From Haemophilus parahaemolyticus (GTDB lineage Bacteria > Pseudomonadota > Gammaproteobacteria > Enterobacterales > Pasteurellaceae), in the NCBI RefSeq assembly GCF_018373095.1, contig NZ_JAHAHT010000081.1, forward strand, positions 1 through 8,352: 8,352 nt of DNA. The letters are read 5' to 3'. The position numbers and the translations under genes were made by a program. Positions 1 to 4,985 of the stretch are shown one piece after another. Positions within the stretch are counted from its first letter, which is position 1. Each line of letters starts with the position of its first letter. The notes under the pieces are model-generated. The model searched no databases. It saw only the letters and a program-made list of their open reading frames with translations, and was not told where the DNA came from.

Positions 1-8
1 TTTTCAAC

Positions 9-98
9 GGAGGAATGGTCGAGTGGTTGAAGGCACCGGTCTTGAAAACCGGCGAGGGTTTACGCCCTCCGTGAGTTCGAATCTCACTTCCTCCGCCA
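9..98 (+). tRNA. tRNA-Ser(UGA)
   Basis: This is a 90-base class II tRNA with an encoded CCA end. The acceptor arms GGAGGAA (9-15) and TTCCTCC pair, and the T arm carries GTTCGAATC. The anticodon stem CCGGT/ACCGG (36-40 and 48-52) encloses the loop CTTGAAA, which puts anticodon TGA at 43-45. The long variable arm (GAGGG...CCCTC region) is typical of serine tRNAs. It reads UCA codons and wobble partners. Its promoter lies outside the window. Confidence 0.97.
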
Positions 99-107
99 TT
101 AAATTCT

Positions 108-138
108 AACCGCTTGTTTTATAACAAGCGGTTTTTTT
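108..138 (+). terminator. Terminator of tRNA-Ser made of an inverted uptake-signal pair
   Basis: An 11-bp perfect stem (AACCGCTTGTT at 108-118, AACAAGCGGTT at 123-133) has a 4-base loop and is followed by seven T residues (132-138). Each arm contains a complete 9-base Apl-type uptake signal: the reverse complement at 109-117 and the forward copy at 124-132. The position ten bases after the tRNA CCA end and the T tract fit an intrinsic terminator for the tRNA transcript. Confidence 0.9.
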
Positions 139-179
139 ATACCTAAAACTTACCAAGTAACTTTTCTATATTATTCATT

Positions 180-240
180 TTGTAGGGTTGGGTTATTATC
201 CGACCTAATTTCGGGATGGAAAAAGTCTCATCCTCTACAA
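180..240 (+). repeat. Candidate small palindromic element or structured leader before the LOG gene
   Basis: The ends TTGTAG (180-185) and CTACAA (235-240) pair over 6 bp. Inside are two hairpins: GGTTGG/CCGACC (186-191 with 200-205, one G-U pair) and GGATG/CATCC (214-218 with 229-233). The result could fold as a three-way junction. The terminal inverted repeat resembles the ends of small REP/MITE-like elements, so it may be a decayed mobile repeat; the other reading is a structured 5' leader. No second copy was seen in this window, so the call is tentative. Confidence 0.35.
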
Positions 241-267
241 GGGAATAAAGAATAAAAAAGGATCAAC

Positions 268-828
268 ATGAATATCACAGTCTATTGCGGCGCAAGCCTT
301 GGCAATAATGAAATCTACCAACAAGCAACCCAAAAACTTGGCCAATGGATTGCAGAAAAACAGCATCAGCTAGTTTATGGTGGCGGGGCTTCGGGTTTGA
401 TGGGGCTGATTGCAAATAGCGTATTAGCTCAAGGTGGCAAAGTGATTGGCATTATTCCTGAATTTTTAAAAGAACGCGAACTTGCCCACCCGAATTTAAC
501 CAAGTTGGTTATCGTAGAAAGTATGACTGAACGTAAAAAACGAATGTTTGATCTTGCCAACGCCTTTATCGCCTTACCAGGTGGGCCTGGCACGTTAGAA
601 GAGATTTCCGAAGTGATTTCTTGGGCAAGAATTGGGCAAAATCCAAACCCGTGCATTCTTTTTAATGAAAATGGCTATTTTGACAGTTTACGTGATTTTT
701 ACAACAGAATGGTACAAGATGGATTCTTAACGCAGCCAGATCGAGATAAGATTTTGTTTAGCAATGATTTGGTGGAGATTGAAGCTTTTATTGAAGCCTA
801 TGAACCAGCAAATATAAGGACATACTAA
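268..828 (+). CDS. LOG-family (TIGR00730-type) nucleoside-5'-monophosphate phosphoribohydrolase
   Basis: The 186-residue product is the usual length for the short LOG (lysine-decarboxylase-like fold) family. It has an N-terminal Rossmann-like segment (ITVYCGAS, 3-10), the GGGASGLMG nucleotide-binding loop (38-46), the ERK..M segment near 89-93, and the family signature PGGPGTLEE (104-112), whose glutamates contribute to the active site. Characterised members cleave cytokinin riboside 5'-monophosphates or AMP-like nucleotides into a free base and ribose 5-phosphate; the substrate of this copy is not known. It should be cytosolic, since no signal or membrane segment is seen. The start is supported by AAGGAT a few bases before the ATG. 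It stands alone between two terminators and converges on corA. Confidence 0.9.
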   Translation: MNITVYCGASLGNNEIYQQATQKLGQWIAEKQHQLVYGGGASGLMGLIANSVLAQGGKVIGIIPEFLKERELAHPNLTKLVIVESMTERKKRMFDLANAFIALPGGPGTLEEISEVISWARIGQNPNPCILFNENGYFDSLRDFYNRMVQDGFLTQPDRDKILFSNDLVEIEAFIEAYEPANIRTY

Positions 829-865
829 AAAAGCCTCTCTCTTTCACCAAGAGAGAGGCTTTTTT
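827..865. terminator. Bidirectional terminator between the LOG gene and corA
   Basis: GCCTCTCTCTT (833-843) pairs perfectly with AAGAGAGAGGC (849-859) around a 5-base loop. An A run (827-832) and a T run (860-865) flank the stem, so either strand gives a stem followed by U residues. The A run overlaps the stop codon of the LOG gene, and corA ends only eight bases beyond the T run. It probably ends transcription of both convergent genes. Confidence 0.93.
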
Positions 866-873
866 ATAGGATT

Positions 874-1827
874 TTACAACCATCCTTTCCGTTTAAAATA
901 CAAATATGGAGAAGCTGCGGCAACAATCATCAAACAAATTGCCATCGGATAACCATATTTGAAATGAAGCTCTGGCATAAACTCAAAGTTCATTCCGTAA
1001 GTAGATGCCACCAGTGTTGCAGGGAGGAACATCACAGAAACTACCGAAAAGAATTTCATAATACGGTTCTGTTCAATATTGATGAAACCCATTGCCGCCT
1101 GCATTAAGAAGTTCACTTTTTGGAACAACGATTCATTGTGCGGCTGCAAAGATTCAATATCTCGCATAATATCGCGTGCTTGTTCGAGCTGGTTGTTTGG
1201 CAAACGGGTTTTGCGTAGTAAGAAACTCAACGCACGTTGCGTATCCATCAAGCACAAACGCACTTTTGAGCTCACATCTTCCAATTCGGTAAGGTCTGAA
1301 AGTGCTTCATTCAGGCTGTCGCCCTCTTGTTTGCCGTCCAAAATCACGTGGCTCATATTTTCTAAATCAGCATAAACCGTTTCGATTACATCCGCCAACT
1401 GTTCGATTTTGGTCTCGAACAGGTCGAGTAATAATTCATAAGCGTTGCTATCAAGCAATTTCATTCGACGAGAACGCATACGATATAAGCGGAATGCAGG
1501 CAAATCGCGTTCGCGAAGAGTGAACAAACGCCCATCGCGAATGGTAAATGCGACCGTTGAAATATCGGCGTAATCATCGTCATCTAAGCAGTAAAAGAAG
1601 GAATGAAGGTGTAAACCATCTTCATCTTCGAAAAAGCGAGCAGAAGCTTCTAAGTCTTCTAACTCGTGCTCTTCTGCGAGTGTTTGGTCTAAGCCGAGTT
1701 TTAATACGCTACGTTCATCATCGCTTGGATCGATTAAGTCAATCCAAATCGCATCGTTTAATTGATCGCGAGAGGTTTCGTCAAGGCTGACGAGGCGAGC
1801 ATGGTCTAATGCAAAAGCACGAATCAT
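874..1827 (-). CDS. corA: CorA magnesium/cobalt transporter
   Basis: The 317-residue product matches the length of enterobacterial CorA (about 316). The N-terminal two thirds is an acidic, helical cytoplasmic domain. The C-terminal part has two membrane helices, roughly 258-277 and 295-313. The diagnostic selectivity motif YGMN lies at 277-280, followed by FEFMPEL, and the protein ends in YLYFKRKGWL, close to the E. coli C-terminus. CorA is a homopentameric inner-membrane channel and the main constitutive Mg2+ importer; it also passes Co2+ and Ni2+. A GGAG ribosome binding site lies ten bases before the ATG. The gene is transcribed alone, divergently from tatA, behind a leader of about 170 bases that may be regulatory. 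No lesion is seen. Confidence 0.96.
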   Translation of the reverse strand: MIRAFALDHARLVSLDETSRDQLNDAIWIDLIDPSDDERSVLKLGLDQTLAEEHELEDLEASARFFEDEDGLHLHSFFYCLDDDDYADISTVAFTIRDGRLFTLRERDLPAFRLYRMRSRRMKLLDSNAYELLLDLFETKIEQLADVIETVYADLENMSHVILDGKQEGDSLNEALSDLTELEDVSSKVRLCLMDTQRALSFLLRKTRLPNNQLEQARDIMRDIESLQPHNESLFQKVNFLMQAAMGFINIEQNRIMKFFSVVSVMFLPATLVASTYGMNFEFMPELHFKYGYPMAICLMIVAAASPYLYFKRKGWL

Positions 1828-1836
1828 TTTTCATTT

Positions 1837-1850
1837 CTCCGAGTTAGGAG
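1837..1850 (-). promoter_or_regulatory. Possible hairpin masking the corA ribosome binding site
   Basis: On the minus strand CTCC (1850-1847) can pair with the corA Shine-Dalgarno GGAG (1840-1837) around a six-base loop containing the leader-frame TAA. The preceding ATCACCTCCT matches the anti-Shine-Dalgarno tail of 16S rRNA, so it is well suited to block ribosome binding sites. A four-pair stem is weak on its own. The functional reading, that translation of the leader opens the site, is inference. Confidence 0.3.
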
Positions 1851-1903
1851 GTGATGAACAAAATGAACAAGGGGAAAGATACTAAACGAAAGTTACCGAC
1901 CAT
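1844..1903 (-). CDS. Candidate 19-residue leader peptide upstream of corA
   Basis: A short frame on the corA transcript reads MVGNFRLVSFPLFILFITS and stops with TAA 16 bases before the corA ATG. CAGG lies 8 bases before its ATG and could be a weak ribosome binding site. The start codon falls in the loop of a predicted hairpin (1892-1912), and the stop codon falls in the loop of a small hairpin that covers the corA ribosome binding site. Salmonella corA is known to have a short translated leader (corL) that affects its expression. This frame has no evident sequence match to corL that I can assert, and a frame of this size can arise by chance. Confidence 0.35.
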   Translation of the reverse strand: MVGNFRLVSFPLFILFITS

Positions 1904-1912
1904 ATCGGCAAC
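1892..1912 (-). promoter_or_regulatory. Hairpin in the corA leader
   Basis: On the corA transcript GTTGCCGA and TCGGTAAC form an 8-bp stem with one G-U pair and a five-base loop, TATGG. The loop contains the ATG of the candidate leader peptide. No U run follows, so it is not an intrinsic terminator. Confidence 0.45.
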
Positions 1913-2006
1913 CTGAGGTTGGACAAGGCGGGTAATCAATAAAAATCTGAAAAGTATCGACTATGACTGTCCAAAATGTAATCCTCAAGTAAAAATAGCG
2001 GTGCGA

Positions 2007-2035
2007 ATACTACCTATCTTGTACGAAAGAGTCAA
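2007..2035 (-). promoter_or_regulatory. corA: Candidate corA promoter
   Basis: On the minus strand TTGACT (2035-2030) and TAGTAT (2012-2007) are separated by 17 bases. This gives five of six and four of six matches to the sigma-70 hexamers at ideal spacing. Transcription would begin near position 2000, giving an untranslated leader of about 170 bases before corA. It is the best minus-strand promoter match I see between corA and tatA. Confidence 0.55.
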
Positions 2036-2126
2036 GTTTTGTGGCGTTTTATTCAACAAAATTTGAGGATTGTCATACTTCCCATTTATTCATTTTGAGG
2101 GAGATTTCTTTTTTATGATTTCAGCG

Positions 2127-2132
2127 TATAAT
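2127..2132 (+). promoter_or_regulatory. -10 element for the tat operon
   Basis: A perfect TATAAT lies 46 bases before the tatA start. No good -35 hexamer is present at 16-18 bases upstream (the best is TTTCTT at 2105-2110), so the promoter may be weak or activator-assisted. The -10 box overlaps an in-frame upstream ATG at 2131, which rules that ATG out as the tatA start if this promoter is used. The rest of the corA-tatA gap (1828-2178) holds the corA promoter and leader and no further gene that I can support. Confidence 0.5.
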
Positions 2133-2178
2133 GAACTCTCACTATTTCAACACTTTATTAACAAAAGAGGATTTTAAT

Positions 2179-2403
2179 ATGGGTGGAATTAGCATTTGGC
2201 AATTACTGATCGTGGTCGCAATCATTGTGTTACTTTTCGGTACGAAAAAATTACGCACTTTAGGTCAAGACTTGGGCGAATCCGTGAAAGGCTTCAAAAA
2301 AGCAATGGCAGATGAAAAGCCTCAAGATGCAGCTTTCGATAAAGTCGAAGCAAAATCAAGCAACGCTGAACAGCAAAAAACAACCGAAAAAGAGCAGGCA
2401 TAA
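2179..2403 (+). CDS. tatA: Sec-independent protein translocase subunit TatA
   Basis: The 74-residue product begins MGGISIWQLLIV. It has the standard TatA plan: a short N-out end with polar Q8, one membrane helix (about 5-20), the FG hinge at 20-21, an amphipathic helix (about 23-42) with conserved F39 in GFKKAM, and a disordered acidic/basic tail. TatA oligomers form the pore or membrane-weakening patch through which folded proteins with twin-arginine signals cross the inner membrane. The start at 2179 is preferred over the in-frame ATG at 2131 because it has an AAAGAGG ribosome binding site and gives the canonical N-terminus. It is the first gene of the tatABC operon, with tatB three bases downstream. 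Confidence 0.96.
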   Translation: MGGISIWQLLIVVAIIVLLFGTKKLRTLGQDLGESVKGFKKAMADEKPQDAAFDKVEAKSSNAEQQKTTEKEQA

Positions 2404-2406
2404 CCC

Positions 2407-3018
2407 GTGTTTGATATTGGTTTTTCCGAACTATTACTCGTGTTAATTGTGGGCTTAGTCGTGCTAGGCCCACAACGTTTGCCAATTGCGATCCGCACCG
2501 TGATGGGGTGGGTACGAACTATTCGTGGCTTGGCGGCAAACGTGCAAAACGAACTGGCTCAAGAACTTAAGCTACAAGAACTCAAAGACAGCATTAAAAA
2601 AGCAGAGGAATTAAATTTAAGTTCGCTTTCACCAGAATTAAGCAAAACCGTTGAAGAACTTAAACAATCTGCCGATAAAATGCAGCAGGATTTGAACACC
2701 GCCAAAGGTGAAATTACTAAATTAACCGATGAACAAGTGGCAGAAATTCAAGCGAAAATCGAAACCGAGAGTAAGCTCAAAGACGTAGAACAAGCGGTCG
2801 AAAATGTGCAAGAAAACTCAAAAGCGCAAAACGCTGAAGAAAATCCACCGCTTGCCACCAAAGAAAAAACGGTGATAACCGCAGAAGATGCGGAACAAGC
2901 AGAGTTAGACGAAGCCCTACTTGCTGAAAAACTCTCGATTTATTATCCACCAGATGATGACGAGCCTGCACCGCAAGTACTTCAAAAAGACAAGGAGAAA
3001 GAGAATGCAAGAAGCTGA
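2407..3018 (+). CDS. tatB: Sec-independent protein translocase subunit TatB
   Basis: The 203-residue product begins MFDIGFSELLLVLIVGLVVLG. It shows the TatB hallmarks: E8 in the membrane helix (about 5-20), the GPQRLP hinge (21-26), and a long amphipathic helix after it. With TatC it forms the receptor that binds twin-arginine signal peptides. Residues about 50-140 are charged and strongly helical, with coiled-coil character, and the tail is acidic (YPPDDDEP). It is longer than E. coli TatB (171), the extra length being in this low-complexity tail. The start codon is GTG, three bases after the tatA stop, with a weak AGCAGG signal inside tatA, so translation is probably coupled. The 3' end overlaps tatC by 14 bases. 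Confidence 0.94.
   Translation: MFDIGFSELLLVLIVGLVVLGPQRLPIAIRTVMGWVRTIRGLAANVQNELAQELKLQELKDSIKKAEELNLSSLSPELSKTVEELKQSADKMQQDLNTAKGEITKLTDEQVAEIQAKIETESKLKDVEQAVENVQENSKAQNAEENPPLATKEKTVITAEDAEQAELDEALLAEKLSIYYPPDDDEPAPQVLQKDKEKENARS
2790..2798 (+). repeat. DNA uptake signal inside tatB
   Basis: A perfect Apl-type core ACAAGCGGT is followed by CGAAAAT, close to the extended consensus. It is translated in frame as part of EQAVEN in the variable TatB tail, where the sequence tolerates such insertions. Confidence 0.85.
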
Positions 3019-3757
3019 TCAATCTCAACCGCTTATCGCTCATCTGATTGAACTACGCAACCGCTTACTACGTAGTTTGGTGTTTGTATTAGTAGTTTTC
3101 TGTGCGTTAGTGTATTGGGCGAATGACATCTACACCTTGTTGGCAACACCGCTGACCAGCAACTTACCAGCTGGGGCAACGATGATCGCTACTAACGTGG
3201 CAACGCCATTCTTTACCCCAATTAAACTTACAATTGTCACGGCGATTTTCCTTTCTGTGCCTTATATTTTGTACCAAATTTGGGCATTCGTTGCCCCCGC
3301 ATTATATAAGCACGAAAAACGCCTAATCTACCCACTCTTAGTCTCAAGCACTTTGTTATTCTACTGTGGCGTGGCATTTGCTTACTATGTTGTTTTCCCA
3401 ATCGTATTCGGTTTCTTAACCAGCACTACGCCTGAAGGCGTACAGATGGCAACAGATATCAGCAGTTACTTGGATTTCGTACTCACAATTTTCTTGGCGT
3501 TTGGTCTCTGCTTTGAAGTGCCTGTAGCGATTATTTTGCTCTGTTGGGCAGGCGTTACTACTCCTAAAGATTTGCGGGGAAAACGCCCATATATCATCGT
3601 TGCATCATTCATCATCGGGATGTTACTTACCCCGCCCGATATTTTCTCGCAAACACTCTTGGCTGTGCCAATGTGCTTGTTGTTTGAAATTGGCGTGATT
3701 TGTGCCAGATTCTACAAACCACGAGAAGAAGAAACCACGAGCGAAGAAAACGCTTAA
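3005..3757 (+). CDS. tatC: Sec-independent protein translocase subunit TatC
   Basis: The 250-residue product (E. coli 258) has six predicted membrane helices and both termini cytoplasmic. The conserved N-terminal HLIELRNRLL (13-22) and FVAPALYKHEKR (95-106, with F95 and E104) form the twin-arginine signal-peptide binding surface. E171 and D212, in LCFEVPV and LTPPDIFSQ, match the conserved polar membrane residues of the family. TatC is the main receptor core and works with TatB. The start at 3005 follows AAGGAG by seven bases and lies inside the last codons of tatB; longer upstream starts would lie deep in tatB and lack family support. No tatD follows, unlike in E. coli; hemB comes next after a terminator-like hairpin. 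Confidence 0.96.
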   Translation: MQEADQSQPLIAHLIELRNRLLRSLVFVLVVFCALVYWANDIYTLLATPLTSNLPAGATMIATNVATPFFTPIKLTIVTAIFLSVPYILYQIWAFVAPALYKHEKRLIYPLLVSSTLLFYCGVAFAYYVVFPIVFGFLTSTTPEGVQMATDISSYLDFVLTIFLAFGLCFEVPVAIILLCWAGVTTPKDLRGKRPYIIVASFIIGMLLTPPDIFSQTLLAVPMCLLFEIGVICARFYKPREEETTSEENA

Positions 3758-3759
3758 TC

Positions 3760-3786
3760 TTAGCCCGCGAAAGCGGGTTAATTTTT
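3760..3786 (+). terminator. Terminator after tatC
   Basis: TTAGCCCGC (3760-3768) pairs with GCGGGTTAA (3773-3781), with one G-U pair and a GAAA tetraloop, followed directly by five T residues. This is a short, strong intrinsic terminator two bases after the tatC stop. It separates the tat operon from hemB, although some read-through is possible. Confidence 0.88.
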
Positions 3787-3805
3787 ACGACAAACTATCT
3801 CTTCA

Positions 3806-3827
3806 CTCCCTGCACTTGAGGAGGGAG
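3806..3827 (+). other. Hairpin in the hemB leader
   Basis: CTCCCT (3806-3811) can pair with AGGGAG (3822-3827) around a ten-base loop. The right arm lies in a purine-rich GAGGAGGGAGGG run (3818-3829) that looks like a ribosome binding site but has no start codon at usual spacing. No T run follows, so it is not a terminator. No clear hemB promoter was seen in 3787-3852. Confidence 0.3.
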
Positions 3828-3852
3828 GGAAAAAATCAGAAAAGGACAAAAA

Positions 3853-4872
3853 ATGACCAAATACCTCAACACCGTATTCCCGCAACGTCGTATGCGTCGC
3901 TTACGTAAACACAATTTCAGTCGTCGTTTAGTGGCAGAAAACCAACTTACCACCAATGATTTAATCTATCCTGTTTTCGTCATTGAAGGCAAAAATCATC
4001 GTGAAGCAGTACCTTCAATGCCAGGTGTGGAACGCTTAACCATCGACCAACTTTTAATTGAAGCGGGCCTACTCGTGAAATATGGCGTACCAATGATTGC
4101 CTTATTCCCAGTAGTAGGCGAAGCGAAAAAATCACTAATGGCTGAAGAGGCTTACAATCCTGAGGGCTTGGCACAACGTACCGTACGTGCGTTAAAAGCA
4201 GCGTACCCAGAGCTAGGCGTGATGACGGATGTGGCTCTCGACCCATTCACCACGCACGGACAAGATGGCATCATTGATGAAGAAAACTATGTTTTAAATG
4301 ACATCACAACAGAAATTCTTGTCAAACAAGCCCTCTCACACGCAGCAGCGGGAGCTGATGTGGTTGCACCAAGCGATATGATGGATGGCCGTATTGGTGC
4401 TATTCGTGAAGCATTAGAGGCGAATGGCTTTATCAATACCCAAATTATGGCGTACTCCGCAAAATATGCCTCAAACTACTACGGACCGTTCCGCGATGCT
4501 GTAGGGTCAGCGGGCAACCTCAAAGGCGGAAATAAATTTACCTACCAAGTTGATCCTGCAAATGCCAACGAAGGCTTGCACGAAGTGGCAATGGATATTC
4601 AAGAAGGCGCAGATATGGTGATGGTCAAACCTGGAATGCCTTATTTGGATATGGTGTGGCGAGTAAAAGAAACTTTCGGCGTGCCAACTTTTGCTTACCA
4701 AGTTTCGGGCGAATATGCGATGCATATGGCAGCAATTCAAAACGGCTGGTTGAAAGAACGCGAATGTATTATGGAAGGATTGCTCTGCTTTAAACGTGCA
4801 GGTGCAGACGGGATTTTGACCTACTTTGCTAAACAGGTAGCGGAGTGGTTGTATTACGATAGCCGTAAATAG
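3853..4872 (+). CDS. hemB: Delta-aminolevulinic acid dehydratase (porphobilinogen synthase), magnesium type
   Basis: The 339-residue product condenses two 5-aminolevulinates to porphobilinogen, the first common step of tetrapyrrole synthesis, in the cytosol. The Schiff-base lysine is K204 in MAYSAKYASNYYGPFRDA, and the second active-site lysine is K259 in MVMVKPGMPYLD. The metal loop reads DVALDPFTTHGQDG (126-139): the three zinc cysteines of the E. coli type are replaced by A128, D130 and D138. This matches the Pseudomonas aeruginosa class, which is zinc-independent and magnesium-stimulated. The length and basic N-terminal arm (RRMRRLRKH) also fit that class. AAGGA six bases before the ATG sets the start. 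The gene is complete. Confidence 0.97.
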   Translation: MTKYLNTVFPQRRMRRLRKHNFSRRLVAENQLTTNDLIYPVFVIEGKNHREAVPSMPGVERLTIDQLLIEAGLLVKYGVPMIALFPVVGEAKKSLMAEEAYNPEGLAQRTVRALKAAYPELGVMTDVALDPFTTHGQDGIIDEENYVLNDITTEILVKQALSHAAAGADVVAPSDMMDGRIGAIREALEANGFINTQIMAYSAKYASNYYGPFRDAVGSAGNLKGGNKFTYQVDPANANEGLHEVAMDIQEGADMVMVKPGMPYLDMVWRVKETFGVPTFAYQVSGEYAMHMAAIQNGWLKERECIMEGLLCFKRAGADGILTYFAKQVAEWLYYDSRK

Positions 4873-4890
4873 CTTAGCAAAAAACTTGGC

Positions 4891-4944
4891 AAAAATGACC
4901 GCTTGGAACATCCACTTTGAGGAAGACAACAAGCGGTCATTTTT
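4891..4944. terminator. Bidirectional terminator between hemB and the lipoprotein gene
   Basis: AAAAATGACCGCTTG (4891-4905) pairs perfectly over 15 bp with CAAGCGGTCATTTTT (4930-4944). The loop is 24 bases, and the A and T ends serve the two directions. The right arm holds a perfect uptake signal (4929-4937); the left arm holds its complement with one mismatch in the last base. It lies 18 bases after hemB and before the 3' end of the convergent lipoprotein gene. Confidence 0.85.
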
Positions 4945-4985
4945 CAAAAATTATTTCGTTTTTATTTCTACGCAATACGAATAGA

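Noticed and set aside
1079..1790. Several plus-strand open frames across corA
   Set aside because: They are antisense shadows of a clearly recognised transporter gene and lack ribosome binding sites and plausible protein sequence.
1952..1990. A TTG-started 12-codon frame in the corA leader (after GAGGA on the minus strand)
   Set aside because: It is very short, has a rare start codon and no supporting structure; the 19-codon frame nearer corA is the better candidate.
2131..2178. A longer TatA starting at the in-frame ATG at 2131
   Set aside because: That ATG overlaps the TATAAT box, lacks a ribosome binding site, and would add residues not found in the family; 2179 has a good ribosome binding site and the canonical N-terminus.
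2921..3004. A longer TatC start inside tatB
   Set aside because: The extra residues have no family counterpart, and the ATG at 3005 follows a good AAGGAG site.
4507..4947. 146-codon minus-strand open frame opposite hemB
   Set aside because: It is antisense to the conserved hemB sequence, runs through the terminator, and has no recognisable domain.
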